The notes beneath the pieces are model-generated. The model saw only the letters and a list, made by a program, of their open reading frames with translations, had not been told where the DNA came from and ran no database searches. A stretch of DNA of 64,000 bases from an uncultured Bacilli bacterium (GTDB lineage Bacteria; Bacillota_I; Bacilli_A; RF39; UBA660): assembly GCA_934130405.1 (NCBI GenBank), contig CAKOXX010000005.1, positions 1 through 64,000 of the forward strand. The letters run 5' to 3'. Within the stretch, counting starts at the first letter, position 1. Each line of letters starts with the position of its first letter. A program made the position numbers and the translations under genes. Shown piece by piece: positions 27,700 to 37,109 of the stretch.

Positions 27700-28245
27700 A
27701 TGATGAATCAAGAAATAGATAATGCAGTAGAAAAAATGAGAGCAACTGTAAATAACTTAGAAAAAAAATTTGGAGCAGTAAGAGCAGGAAGAGCTAATCC
27801 TTCTAGTTTAGATGGTGTTATGGTTGAATATTATGGACAAATGACACCATTAAAACAATTAGGTACCATCTCAGTTCCAGAAGGAAATCAACTATTAATT
27901 AAACCATTTGATAAAAGCTGTCTAAAAGAAATGGAAAAAGCAATTATAGCAGCTAACTTAGGATATAATCCTAGTAATGATGGAGAAACTATTAGAATAG
28001 TAGTACCAGCACTTACAGAAGAGAGAAGAAAAGAACTTGTTAAACAAGTAAAAGCTCTAGCAGAAGAAGCAAAAGTTGCTATTAGAAATATTCGTCGTGA
28101 TGCTAATGACAAAATTGAAAAAGAAGAATTAGCGGAAGATGAAGAAAAAAGTTTAAAAAATGATATTCAAGACTTAGTTAATGAATATAATAAAGATATT
28201 GAAAGACTTCTTAAAGAAAAAGAACAAGAGTTAATGACAATTTAA
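27700..28245 (+). CDS. frr: Ribosome recycling factor
   Basis: RRF splits post-termination ribosomes with EF-G. The protein (about 181 aa) has the family blocks FGAVRAGRANPSSLDGVMVEYYG, PLKQLGTISVPE and the C-terminal IRNIRRDANDKIEK (each quoted in part). Two adjacent ATG codons (27700, 27703) follow AGGAGAG; either could be used. A TTG at 27685 lies before the ribosome site. pyrH, its common neighbour, is not here. Confidence 0.95.
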   Translation: MMNQEIDNAVEKMRATVNNLEKKFGAVRAGRANPSSLDGVMVEYYGQMTPLKQLGTISVPEGNQLLIKPFDKSCLKEMEKAIIAANLGYNPSNDGETIRIVVPALTEERRKELVKQVKALAEEAKVAIRNIRRDANDKIEKEELAEDEEKSLKNDIQDLVNEYNKDIERLLKEKEQELMTI

Positions 28246-28272
28246 TAAATTTGTGATAGTATAAACATTAAA

Positions 28273-28480
28273 TCAATGAGAAGGAAGTAGTAAAAGATTA
28301 ATAAAAGTAAAAGAGAGATTATGGTTGGTGTAAATAATCCTTTTATCCTTTGAATTCATCCTTTGAGTCTTAAAGCAAAACTTTAAGCGTTACTCGCGTT
28401 AAGAGATTAGAGTGTATAGAAAACTATAAAATAAGGTGGTACCACGGATATGTTTCGTCCTTAGTTTATAGTTTTTCTTT
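28273..28480 (+). promoter_or_regulatory. T-box leader, Phe specifier
   Basis: The leader has the T-box sequence AGGTGGTACCACGG (28434-28447), a stem I region beginning near AATGAGAAGG, and the specifier loop GAATTCATCC with codon TTC (28355-28357), which reads phenylalanine. The terminator hairpin pairs AAAACTATAAA (28420-28430) with TTTATAGTTTT (28465-28475). Uncharged tRNA-Phe would switch on the HAD-pheS-pheT operon. Confidence 0.92.
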
Positions 28481-28497
28481 TGTTAGGGGGATAATTT

Positions 28498-29121
28498 ATG
28501 CGAAAATTTATTTGGGATTTAGATGAAACACTATTAAGTGCAGATTTTAGAAAAGAAGATGACTTTTTTAAAGAACAAATACTTGATGAAAAAGTAGATG
28601 AATTTATTAGAAGTAAAGTTAAATATTTAATGGAATACGAAAGAACGTTTTTTAAATATGACATAAAGTTATTAAGTGAATTTCTAACACTTAGAAGTGG
28701 ACTTAAGATAGATGAAAATCTAATTGAATATTGGAATGAACATAATAAAAATATTCCTGACGTAATACATGATGGAGCAGAAGAAGTACTTTCTTATTTA
28801 CATAGTAAAGGTTATCAAAATATTCTTTATACTAATTGGTTTAAAGATGTTCAAAAAGAAAGATTAAGAAGAGCTAATCTATTAGAATACTTTAGTGAAA
28901 TATATGGTGGAGATTTTGCTATTAAACCTAACGCTATTGGGTATAAGAAAATAATTAAAGATGTAAATCCTAATGAAACAGTTATGATAGGTGATAATAT
29001 TATAAATGATGTTTTAGTTCCAAGAAGTATTGGGATAACTTCATATCATTATGACCCTTTAGATAAAAATAATGATAAAAATAAAATTAAAACATTAAAG
29101 AAAATAAAGGAGATGTATTAA
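28498..29121 (+). CDS. HAD-family hydrolase in the pheST operon
   Basis: The 207-aa protein has HAD motif I FIWDLDETLL at the start, ILYTNWFKD (motif II) and VMIGDNIINDVLVPRSIG (motif IV). A phosphoglycolate-phosphatase-like subfamily is likely, substrate unknown. It is the first gene after the Phe T-box and ends 1 base before pheS, so its expression follows phenylalanine supply. Ribosome site AGGGGG. Confidence 0.85.
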   Translation: MRKFIWDLDETLLSADFRKEDDFFKEQILDEKVDEFIRSKVKYLMEYERTFFKYDIKLLSEFLTLRSGLKIDENLIEYWNEHNKNIPDVIHDGAEEVLSYLHSKGYQNILYTNWFKDVQKERLRRANLLEYFSEIYGGDFAIKPNAIGYKKIIKDVNPNETVMIGDNIINDVLVPRSIGITSYHYDPLDKNNDKNKIKTLKKIKEMY

Positions 29122-29122
29122 A

Positions 29123-30169
29123 GTGAATATAGAAGAGATTAAGAAAAATATAGTACAAGAATTAAATGAAACTAAAGATATTAAAAGTCTTAATGATTTA
29201 AAAGTAAAATACTTAGGTAAGAAAGGTATTATTACTGAACTTAGTAGTAAGATTAAAGAAATACCGAATGAAGAGAAGAAAGAGTTTGGTATGAAGATGA
29301 ATGAGTTAAAAAATAGTTTTAATTCATTATATGATAGTAAGAAAACTTTATTTGAAGAAGAAGCTCTTAATGAGAGGCTAGCTAGTGAAAGTATTGATGT
29401 AACACTTCCTGCTACTCATGTTGAAATAGGAAGCCCTAATATCTTAGAGAAACTAGTAGAAGACTTAGAAGATTTATTTATATCAATGGGGTATGATGTA
29501 GTTGATGGACCAGAAATAGAAGAAGATAAATATAACTTTGAACTTTTAAATATACCTAAGGGTCATCCAGCAAGAGATGCTCAAGATACTTTCTATTTAA
29601 AAGATGATGAGATTTTACTTCGTAGTCAAACATCTCCTGTTCAAATTAGAACAATGTTAAAAGCTAAGGGAGAAAAACCAGTTAGAATGATATGTCCTGG
29701 TAAGACTTATCGAAGAGATGATGATGATGCAACTCACTCTCATCAATTTATGCAAATAGAAGGATTGTTAGTTGATAAAAATATTCATCTAACAGATTTA
29801 AAAGGTACTTTTGAAATAGTTGCTAAAAGACTATTTGGTAATGATACCGAGGTTAGATTAAAACCTAGTTATTATCAGTTTACTGAACCATCAGTAGAGT
29901 TAGATATTAGTTGTTTTAATTGTAAAGGTAAAGGTTGTGCTATTTGTAAAAATAGTGGTTATATAACAGTAGCAGGAGCAGGAATGGTTCACCCTAATGT
30001 CTTAAGAAACTGTGGTTATGACCCAGCTGTTTGGTCTGGTTTTGCCTTTGGTTTTGGAGCAGAACGACTTGCTATGTTAAAATATGGTATTACAGATATT
30101 AGAACTTTTTATATGACAGATTTAAGAAGTAGTAAAACATTTGATAGAAAGGAAGATAATAATGATTAA
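29123..30169 (+). CDS. pheS: Phenylalanine-tRNA ligase alpha subunit
   Basis: The 348-aa protein has the coiled-coil N-terminus and class II motifs: GPEIEEDKYNFELLN with HPARDAQDTFY (motif 1-2 region), QTSPVQIRTM, GKTYRRDDDDATHSHQF and the motif 3 region AFGFGAERLAMLKYGI. A Cys pair region (CFNCKGKGCAIC) is also present. It begins with GTG after GGAGATG and overlaps pheT by 8 bases. Confidence 0.96.
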   Translation: MNIEEIKKNIVQELNETKDIKSLNDLKVKYLGKKGIITELSSKIKEIPNEEKKEFGMKMNELKNSFNSLYDSKKTLFEEEALNERLASESIDVTLPATHVEIGSPNILEKLVEDLEDLFISMGYDVVDGPEIEEDKYNFELLNIPKGHPARDAQDTFYLKDDEILLRSQTSPVQIRTMLKAKGEKPVRMICPGKTYRRDDDDATHSHQFMQIEGLLVDKNIHLTDLKGTFEIVAKRLFGNDTEVRLKPSYYQFTEPSVELDISCFNCKGKGCAICKNSGYITVAGAGMVHPNVLRNCGYDPAVWSGFAFGFGAERLAMLKYGITDIRTFYMTDLRSSKTFDRKEDNND

Positions 30170-32531
30170 TTTAGAATGGGTAAGTGACTATATTGATATT
30201 TCTGATTTAACACCAAAAGAACTAGCTAAGATGGTAACAGAAAGTGATATCAATGTGGAAAAAGTAATTACTAATCATATAGATAACCTAGTAATTGGAG
30301 AAGTAGTAGAATGTGTTAATCATCCTGATAGTGATCACTTACATATCTGTAAAGTAAATATTGGAAGTGAAATATTACAAATAGTATGTGGTGCTCCTAA
30401 TGTTAGAGTGGGCTTAAAAGCGATAGTTGCACTTGTAGGAGCTGTTTTACCAGGTGACTTTGAAATTAAGAAAAGTAAAATTAGAGGAGTAGAATCTAAT
30501 GGTATGCTTTGCGCCTTATATGAATTAGGTTTAGAAGATAAGAATGACGAGACTTATAGCAAAGGTATTTATGAAGGAGCAAGTAACTTAAAAGTAGGAG
30601 AAGATGCTTTAAAAGCTTTAGATTTAGAATCAACTGTACTTGAACTTGATATTCATAAGCATCGTAATAATGATTGCTACTATCACATTGGCTTTGCCTA
30701 TATAGTAAGTGCTATCTTAAATAGAAAAGTAACTTTACCTGATATAAGTTTTAAAGAAATAACTGATAGTGTAGATAAACATTTTAGTCTAGAAGTAGCA
30801 ACTAATAAATGTAGTTACTATCTTGCTAAAATGGTTAAAAATGTTACTATTAAAGAATCTCCTTCCTTCATTAAGAAAAGATTAATAGCAGCAGGAATGC
30901 GTCCTATTAACAATGTAGTAGATATTTCTAATTATGTAATGTTAGAATTTGGTCAACCACTTCACTTCTTTGATTATGATAAGTTAGGTGCTAAAGTCTT
31001 AGTAAGAGATGCTAAAGAAGAGGAAGAAATTACTACTCTTGATAATAAGATGAGAAACTTAACTAATAATGATATTGTAATAACTGATACTATAAATCCT
31101 GTTTGTATAGCTGGTGTTATGGGGGGAATTGATACTGAAGTAACAGATAATACGAAAACTATTCTAATTGAAAGTGCAATCTTTGATCCTGTTAGTATCA
31201 GAAATACTGCTGCAAGATTAAACCTTCGTAGTGAAGCTTCTATTAGATATGGTAAAGGACTAAACTATGAATATACAGAAATGGCTATTAAAAGAGCTTG
31301 TCATTTACTAGAAAAGTATGCTGATGCTCAAATCTTATCTGGTATTGTTAAGTATGATAATATTGATAAAGAACCAAAAGTAGTAACCTTTAAAGCTAGT
31401 GAAGTTAATAATCTTTTAGGTATAGAAATAAGTGAAGCTGATATGGAAAAGGAAATGGATAGATTAGGTTTTGCTTATACTTTAAAAAATCAAATATTTA
31501 CAGTAACTATTCCTAATAGAAGACTTGATATTGAACCTAATGTAAATGACATAGCAGAAGAAATTGTAAGACTTTATGGTTACCATAACTTAACTGCTAC
31601 TTTACCAGTTGTATCTATCAAGAAAGGTGAATACAAAGGCGATATCAAATATCGCAAGTATATTTCTAAAAGACTTAGAATGAAAGGATTAACCGAAACT
31701 AAAACTTATACTTTAGTATCACCTAGTATGGCTGAATTATTTGATTATGAACAAAAAGAAAAAGTAGTTCTTCCTAACCCAATGAGTGTTGATAAGTCAG
31801 TTGTGAGAACAACTATTATACCTTCTTTAATAAATGTTTATAATTATAATAAAGCAAGAAAAGTAGAAGATATATTCTTATATGAAATAAGTAAAACTTA
31901 TGATAAAAACTATCAAGAAGAATCTAAGATTGCTGGTTTATTAAAAGGCAATATTGTTAAATCATCTTGGAATGGTAATATAAAATGTGATTTTTATGTG
32001 GTAAAAGGAATAGTAGAAGATATTCTTAACTCACTAGGTTTTACCAATCGTTATACTTTCATTCCAGCTAAACTTCCTAATCTTCATCCAGGTGTTTCTG
32101 CTAGTATTTTACTAGATGGAGAAATGTTAGGTATCATAGGTAGAGTTCATCCAAATATTCTAAAAGACGAAGTCTATATCTTTGAACTTTCTTTAAATAA
32201 GTTAATGCGTAAAGTAAAACCAATTAAGTTTAAGGAACCAGCTAAGTATCCTAGTATTCAAAAAGATGTCGCTTTCTTAATCGATAGAAGTATTAATGCT
32301 AGTGAAATAGAAAAGATGATAAAGAAATCATCATCTAGATTATTAAAAGATATAAGTGTATTTGATGTCTATCTTGGAGATAATATTGCTAGTGATAAAA
32401 AATCAATGGCGTTCAAATTAACTTATCTTGATGATGCGAAAACTCTAACAGATGAAGAAGTAATGAATGATTTCCATCAAATGATAGAAAAAGTTACAAA
32501 AGAATTTAACTGTGAAATTAGAGATAACTAA
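30162..32531 (+). CDS. pheT: Phenylalanine-tRNA ligase beta subunit
   Basis: The 789-aa protein has the EMAP-type tRNA-binding domain (VGEVVEC... near 45-150), B3/B4 editing domain, B5 domain (RLDIEPNVNDIAEEIVRLYG), the class II-like core and the C-terminal anticodon-binding FDX-ACB domain (KYPSIQKDVAFLID onward). The start is ATG 30162 after AAAGGAAG. It is the last T-box-controlled gene. Confidence 0.96.
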   Translation: MINLEWVSDYIDISDLTPKELAKMVTESDINVEKVITNHIDNLVIGEVVECVNHPDSDHLHICKVNIGSEILQIVCGAPNVRVGLKAIVALVGAVLPGDFEIKKSKIRGVESNGMLCALYELGLEDKNDETYSKGIYEGASNLKVGEDALKALDLESTVLELDIHKHRNNDCYYHIGFAYIVSAILNRKVTLPDISFKEITDSVDKHFSLEVATNKCSYYLAKMVKNVTIKESPSFIKKRLIAAGMRPINNVVDISNYVMLEFGQPLHFFDYDKLGAKVLVRDAKEEEEITTLDNKMRNLTNNDIVITDTINPVCIAGVMGGIDTEVTDNTKTILIESAIFDPVSIRNTAARLNLRSEASIRYGKGLNYEYTEMAIKRACHLLEKYADAQILSGIVKYDNIDKEPKVVTFKASEVNNLLGIEISEADMEKEMDRLGFAYTLKNQIFTVTIPNRRLDIEPNVNDIAEEIVRLYGYHNLTATLPVVSIKKGEYKGDIKYRKYISKRLRMKGLTETKTYTLVSPSMAELFDYEQKEKVVLPNPMSVDKSVVRTTIIPSLINVYNYNKARKVEDIFLYEISKTYDKNYQEESKIAGLLKGNIVKSSWNGNIKCDFYVVKGIVEDILNSLGFTNRYTFIPAKLPNLHPGVSASILLDGEMLGIIGRVHPNILKDEVYIFELSLNKLMRKVKPIKFKEPAKYPSIQKDVAFLIDRSINASEIEKMIKKSSSRLLKDISVFDVYLGDNIASDKKSMAFKLTYLDDAKTLTDEEVMNDFHQMIEKVTKEFNCEIRDN

Positions 32532-32570
32532 AATTAGTTATAGCTAAATTAATTATAAGAGGTGATTATC

Positions 32571-32876
32571 TTGCAAAAAAAAGAAACTTTAATTAATGAA
32601 TTTAAGACTTATGTTGGTGCATACTATGGTGTTAATAGTATGGATGAATATGATTTAAAAGTCTATGTTTTAAAAGAGATAGAACAAGATATAAAAGATT
32701 TTATCTTAGTTAATGACCTTGATAAGAATGAATGTTTACTACTTGCTAAGGAAGTAGAAGAAAAAGTGCCTTTAAAAACAAAATTACAAGATAGTCTTTT
32801 AATTCTTTATAAAATGAATGCTTCAATGGAACTTATTTTTATGATTAAAAATAAATTAAAAAAATATAATAAGTAG
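32571..32876 (+). CDS. Small helical protein of unknown function
   Basis: A 101-aa acidic helical protein with no membrane segment and no family I recognise. I choose TTG at 32571 because the GTG at 32562 is part of the ribosome site GAGGTGATT, the same context used at 5202 and 36417. It lies 39 bases after pheT and may be read with it. Confidence 0.55.
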   Translation: MQKKETLINEFKTYVGAYYGVNSMDEYDLKVYVLKEIEQDIKDFILVNDLDKNECLLLAKEVEEKVPLKTKLQDSLLILYKMNASMELIFMIKNKLKKYNK

Positions 32877-32937
32877 CAAAAATTACCAGGAAAGAAAATC
32901 TATAAATTAGACATTTTATTAATGGAGGTGTCGAATT

Positions 32938-33354
32938 TTGAAAAAGATTTTCTTTTTTATTGGTATAAGTTTTTTCTTGTTAGTGATAACTAATACGAAA
33001 GCTTTAAATATATATGATGGTAATAGCAAAGAAAGAGTTACTATATCTTTTAAAGATAAAGCAGTAACTACTAGAAATTTAAAAGATAAACTTAGCTTTG
33101 ATTATCAAATTATTTCTATGCAACCTAAACTTAGTCTATCTTATTATGATGAAGCAATTACAAAAAGAATAGAAAATTTTAAATTTAGTGATATAGCAGA
33201 AGGAGAGAAGGAATATATTGCTCTTTTACGTAGATATGGTCTTTATGATGATATAGAAAAAGTTAATTGTTTTGGGGTGCCTTTAGAAAGTTTAACTATT
33301 TATACTAAGTCAACTAATCTTACTAATTTACAGTATGAGATATTAAAATCATAG
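32938..33354 (+). CDS. Exported protein of unknown function
   Basis: The 138-aa protein has a signal peptide (MKKIFFFIGISFFLLVI, cut likely after TKA) and a small outside domain. No family recognised. It starts with TTG 7 bases after GGAGGTG. Confidence 0.6.
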   Translation: MKKIFFFIGISFFLLVITNTKALNIYDGNSKERVTISFKDKAVTTRNLKDKLSFDYQIISMQPKLSLSYYDEAITKRIENFKFSDIAEGEKEYIALLRRYGLYDDIEKVNCFGVPLESLTIYTKSTNLTNLQYEILKS

Positions 33355-33413
33355 GAAAGTATCCATTTTTCTAAAAAGTATGTTATCCTATATATAATAA
33401 GAGAGGTAGAAAG

Positions 33414-33929
33414 ATGAAGTTAAGAAGAAGTAAAAAAGAAATAACTAAACTAAACATGGCAGTGCTAGTTATTGTGTTAGTAGTTATTATTTTCTGTGTG
33501 GTTGTATACTTTACTGTTAGAAATAGCAATTTTAGGGAAGATGATATAATTTATTTAAAAAACTTAACTAGTTATATTGAAAGTGTTGATGATTTACAAG
33601 AGGAAAGTTATCTTCTTACTAGTTATGATGAATATAGGGAAAAGATAAAAACCAATGAGTTGAGTAAAAGAAATTTTAAGAATAGTAACTATCTTTTTTT
33701 AAGAGTTAATTATAATATGTGTGATACATCAGATAATTTTCCAATTGATTATTCTATTCAAAATAATGAAGTGAAGATAATAATTGATGATTATGAATCT
33801 TGCAATATTTGTGCTTTTGGTAATAAATACTATTTAATAAGATTAGATAAGAAGATTACTAATCCTAATGTTACGATTGAGCATAAAATAGCAAATCCTA
33901 AGAACTGTGATGGAGTGTATTTAAATTAG
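33414..33929 (+). CDS. Membrane-anchored protein, short paralog
   Basis: The 171-aa protein has one membrane segment (about residues 15-37) and an outside domain with four Cys (CDTSDNF and CNICAF region). It is a paralog of the next gene: both start MKLxRSxKxITKLN and share NYSI/NYSV and NPNVTIEHK-like blocks. It lacks the extra C-terminal domain. Ribosome site GAGAGGTAG. Confidence 0.65.
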   Translation: MKLRRSKKEITKLNMAVLVIVLVVIIFCVVVYFTVRNSNFREDDIIYLKNLTSYIESVDDLQEESYLLTSYDEYREKIKTNELSKRNFKNSNYLFLRVNYNMCDTSDNFPIDYSIQNNEVKIIIDDYESCNICAFGNKYYLIRLDKKITNPNVTIEHKIANPKNCDGVYLN

Positions 33930-33950
33930 TAATTATAAAGAGGTAGAAAA

Positions 33951-35012
33951 ATGAAATTAAAAAGAAGTGAGAAGGCAATAACTAAGCTAAATGTAGCAAT
34001 AATAGTTACTGTGATAGTAGTAATTATTTTCTGTGTAGTGATATATTTAACTGTTCAAAATAATACTAGTAAAGACACGAACTTTATCTATTTAAAATCA
34101 GTATTAAGTGCCAAAATAGATAATGAAGTATTAAAGAAAGAAAACTATGTCTTTACCAGTTATGAAGAATATAAAAAAGTATTTGGAACTGATAAACTAA
34201 GCGAAAGTGACTTTAAAAATAATAATTATCTTTTACTTAGTATTAGTTATAATCCTTGTAGTGAAAAGAAAATAACACCAACTAATTATTCAGTTAATGG
34301 TAATAATATTAAAGTAACAGTTACTTATAAGAGTACTTGTGGTGGTTGTGCTAGTGAGAATGTTTATTATTTATTAAAAGTAAATAAAAATATTACTAGT
34401 CCTAATGTTAATATTGAATATAAAGAAATAAGTAAGGAAGACTGTAACAATAATGGAATTTATAAGGTTGATAAACCATTAATTTATCTTTATCCCACAG
34501 TAGATACTAAAGTAAATGTAAAATTAGGAAGAAGTGAAGCATTAACTTCCACTTATCCTAAATATAAAGATAGTTGGAATGTTTTAGCAAAACCAACGGG
34601 AGAGTTAATAGATGATAAGGGTCGTAGTTTTTATGGCTTATACTGGGAAGGGTATAACACTATTGATGTTACTTTTGAAGATGGTTTTGTGGTAAAGAAA
34701 GATGATTTAATTCCTTTTCTTGAGGAAAAATTAAGTGCTTTAGGTTTAAACGAAAGAGAAGCTAATGAATTCATTATTTATTGGTTACCAAGATTAGAAG
34801 AAAATGAGTATAACTTAATTAGATTTGAAAGTATTACTAATATAAACAAAGATATGCCACTTATTATTAATCCTAAACCTGATACGGTGATTAGAATTTT
34901 AATGGAATATAAGAAAGCGGATAAAGATACAAAAGTTAAAACACAAGCATTAGTAACTCCAGTTCGTAAAGGTTTTACGGTAGTTGAATGGGGTGGCACT
35001 ATAGTTAAGTAA
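33951..35012 (+). CDS. Membrane-anchored protein with KPLIYLYP domain, long paralog
   Basis: The 353-aa protein repeats the anchor and Cys-containing domain of its upstream neighbour (residues 1-165; CGGCASENVYY) and adds a 185-aa domain starting KPLIYLYPTVDTKVNVKL. Proteins with a KPxIYLYP start are widespread and uncharacterised in Bacillota, as far as I recall. It is likely located outside the membrane. The terminator at 35018 follows. Confidence 0.7.
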   Translation: MKLKRSEKAITKLNVAIIVTVIVVIIFCVVIYLTVQNNTSKDTNFIYLKSVLSAKIDNEVLKKENYVFTSYEEYKKVFGTDKLSESDFKNNNYLLLSISYNPCSEKKITPTNYSVNGNNIKVTVTYKSTCGGCASENVYYLLKVNKNITSPNVNIEYKEISKEDCNNNGIYKVDKPLIYLYPTVDTKVNVKLGRSEALTSTYPKYKDSWNVLAKPTGELIDDKGRSFYGLYWEGYNTIDVTFEDGFVVKKDDLIPFLEEKLSALGLNEREANEFIIYWLPRLEENEYNLIRFESITNINKDMPLIINPKPDTVIRILMEYKKADKDTKVKTQALVTPVRKGFTVVEWGGTIVK

Positions 35013-35017
35013 TAATT

Positions 35018-35050
35018 AACACATAAAGTCCTTAGATTTTATGTGTTTTT
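35018..35050 (+). terminator. Intrinsic terminator
   Basis: AACACATAAA (35018-35027) pairs with TTTATGTGTT (35038-35047), then TTT. Confidence 0.8.
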
Positions 35051-35074
35051 CTAAAATTATATCGACAAAAAAAC

Positions 35075-35103
35075 TTGCAAACAAATGTTTTTCTTGTTAT
35101 ACT
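35075..35103 (+). promoter_or_regulatory. Sigma-A-type promoter for the HD hydrolase operon
   Basis: TTGCAA (35075-35080), 17-base spacer, TATACT (35098-35103). Confidence 0.7.
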
Positions 35104-35128
35104 TGTAGTGGAAAAAGTGGTGAAAAGA

Positions 35129-35713
35129 ATGAATAAAAGTGAATTATTTAAAGATGAATTAAACTATTTGAAAAATGAAGATATTAAGAAAAGTGCTACG
35201 GAACTAATCAATATATTACCGGAGTATTTCTTTCATGAAGCAGCTTCATCTACAGGAAAATATCATCCAAAATATGCTTTAGGAGAAGGTGGTTTATTAA
35301 GACATACTAAAGCAGCTTGTTATATTGCACATGAACTATTAAATGACCCAGCAATCGGTGAAAAATATACATCTCGTGAAAAAGACTTAATGATAGTAGG
35401 GTTAATAATGCATGATGGTTTAAAAAGAGGCTTAAAGGAAGAAACATATACTAGATTTGACCATCCATTATTAGCAGCAAATTTTGTTTATGAAAATAGA
35501 GAAAAAGTAGATATTAGTGAAGAAGAAGCATTATTCTTAAAAGAAGTAATTTCATCACATATGGGACCTTGGACTAAAGATTATAATGGTAACGAAGTAT
35601 TACCATACCCAAAAACTAAGTACCAGAATTTTGTTCATATGTGTGATTACTTAGCAAGTAGAAAAGGTTTACTTGTACCTTTTGATAGTGCTAATAATGT
35701 ATCATTAATATAA
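35129..35713 (+). CDS. HD-domain phosphohydrolase
   Basis: The 194-aa protein has an HD metal site: GGLLRHTKAACYIAH (first His), LIMHDGLKRG (the His-Asp pair), then FDHPLLAANF and SSHMGPW supplying further ligands. Such proteins hydrolyse nucleotide phosphates or cyclic nucleotides; the substrate is unknown. An in-frame start at 35075 is inside the promoter, so I use ATG 35129. It lies 12 bases before tmk. Confidence 0.8.
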   Translation: MNKSELFKDELNYLKNEDIKKSATELINILPEYFFHEAASSTGKYHPKYALGEGGLLRHTKAACYIAHELLNDPAIGEKYTSREKDLMIVGLIMHDGLKRGLKEETYTRFDHPLLAANFVYENREKVDISEEEALFLKEVISSHMGPWTKDYNGNEVLPYPKTKYQNFVHMCDYLASRKGLLVPFDSANNVSLI

Positions 35714-35725
35714 GAGGAACTAAAA

Positions 35726-36391
35726 ATGGGAAAGATAATAGTAATTGAAGGAGTAAATGATTCAGGAAAAGAAACACAAAGTAAGCTATTAGCACAAACT
35801 TTGAAAGAAGAAGGCTATAAAGTAGTAGAATTTTCTTTTCCAATGTATAAAAGTCCGACAGGGAAAATATTTAAAGAATGTGTTTTAGGAAAGAATAATA
35901 ACGGTTGGTTTCCAGAAGGATACGAAAAATTAGATCCATATGTTGTTTGTCTTTATACAGCAGCTGATCGAAAATATCATAAAGAAAAGATAGAACGATA
36001 TCTAAAAGATGACTATATTGTAATACTAAATAGATATACTAGTTCAAATATGGCTCATCAAGGAAGTAGATATAATGATAGTGAAGAGCGCTTTTTTATG
36101 TATCAATGGATAGATAAACTAGAGTATTGGTTGTTGAGACTTCCTAAACCAGACTGTACTATTCTTTTAAAAGTACCAGCCAAATATTTAAATCAATTAG
36201 ATGAAAAACAAGTATCATTTACTTTTCAAGAAGATATCTTCGACCAAGATTTAGTTTTAAAATCATATATTGAATTATCAGAATTATATAATTGGGATAC
36301 TATTGATTGTGTTTCTAATGATAAAATGAAATCAGTAGAAGAAATTCATAAAGAGATAATGAAAATAGTAAGAATAAATTTAGAAAAATAG
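35726..36391 (+). CDS. tmk: Thymidylate kinase
   Basis: The enzyme phosphorylates dTMP to dTDP. The 221-aa protein has the P-loop IEGVNDSGKETQSKLL, the FPMYKSPTGK substrate region, and LNRYTSSNMAHQGSR (the DR-type motif with the following base-recognition residues). The P-loop has Asn-Asp where many enzymes have Asp-Gly or Asp-Gly-Ser. A general deoxynucleoside monophosphate kinase is possible, but dTMP kinase fits best. Confidence 0.85.
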   Translation: MGKIIVIEGVNDSGKETQSKLLAQTLKEEGYKVVEFSFPMYKSPTGKIFKECVLGKNNNGWFPEGYEKLDPYVVCLYTAADRKYHKEKIERYLKDDYIVILNRYTSSNMAHQGSRYNDSEERFFMYQWIDKLEYWLLRLPKPDCTILLKVPAKYLNQLDEKQVSFTFQEDIFDQDLVLKSYIELSELYNWDTIDCVSNDKMKSVEEIHKEIMKIVRINLEK

Positions 36392-36416
36392 TTAATAATA
36401 GTGTTAGGTGATAAAA

Positions 36417-37061
36417 GTGGATTTATTAATTGTCTTAGTCAAAACACTATTTTTTTATTGGGTGATAGTTTTACTATATCGTTTTATGGGAAAAAGAGAA
36501 GTTGGAGAGTTAAGTATAGTTGATTTGATAGTATCAGTTTTAATAGCTGAACTAGCAGCAATGTCGATTGAGCAATATGATAAGAGTATTTTTTTAAGCT
36601 TAATTCCAATGATAGTTTTAGTCTTACTTCAAATAATTCTTGCAAAACTTTCTCTTAAACACCCAAAACTTCGAACACTACTAGATGGAAATCCTTCTAT
36701 CATTATCGAAAAAGGAAAAGTAAATTATAAAGAACTAGTCAAACAAAGATATAATCTTGAAGATTTACTAACACAGTTAAGAGCAAGAGAAATTAAAAGC
36801 TTAGAAGAAGTTGATTATGCCATACTAGAAACATCAGGTAAACTTTCTGTCTTTCAAAAACAAAAAGGAAAGAGTGTTTATCCTTTAGCAGTAATACTTG
36901 ATGGTGTTATTCAAGAAGATACATTGAAAGCGATTAAAAGAGATAAAAAATGGTTGGAAGAGATGCTTTTACTAGAAAATGTTTTATTAGAAGATGTCTT
37001 CTATGGCTTTTTTAAAGACCATCAATTATTCTTGATAAAAAATAGTGACTGTATCACTTAA
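36417..37061 (+). CDS. DUF421/YetF-family membrane protein
   Basis: The 214-aa protein has three membrane segments in its first 80 residues (with FMGKREVGELSIVDLIVSVL, typical of the family), then the cytoplasmic domain RAREIKSLEEVDYAILETSG with SVFQKQK. YetF-type proteins are linked to spore or envelope properties in Bacilli, mechanism unknown. The GTG at 36408 is part of the ribosome site AGGTGATA, so the GTG at 36417 is used. Confidence 0.88.
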   Translation: MDLLIVLVKTLFFYWVIVLLYRFMGKREVGELSIVDLIVSVLIAELAAMSIEQYDKSIFLSLIPMIVLVLLQIILAKLSLKHPKLRTLLDGNPSIIIEKGKVNYKELVKQRYNLEDLLTQLRAREIKSLEEVDYAILETSGKLSVFQKQKGKSVYPLAVILDGVIQEDTLKAIKRDKKWLEEMLLLENVLLEDVFYGFFKDHQLFLIKNSDCIT

Positions 37062-37109
37062 ACGACAAAATAAGTATAGAATAATATATAAAATAAGATA
37101 GGTGAAAAT

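Noticed and set aside
36408..36416. GTG at 36408 as start of the YetF-like protein
   Set aside because: It is part of the ribosome site AGGTGATA for the GTG at 36417; the same pattern occurs at 5202, 13308, 32571 and 42654.
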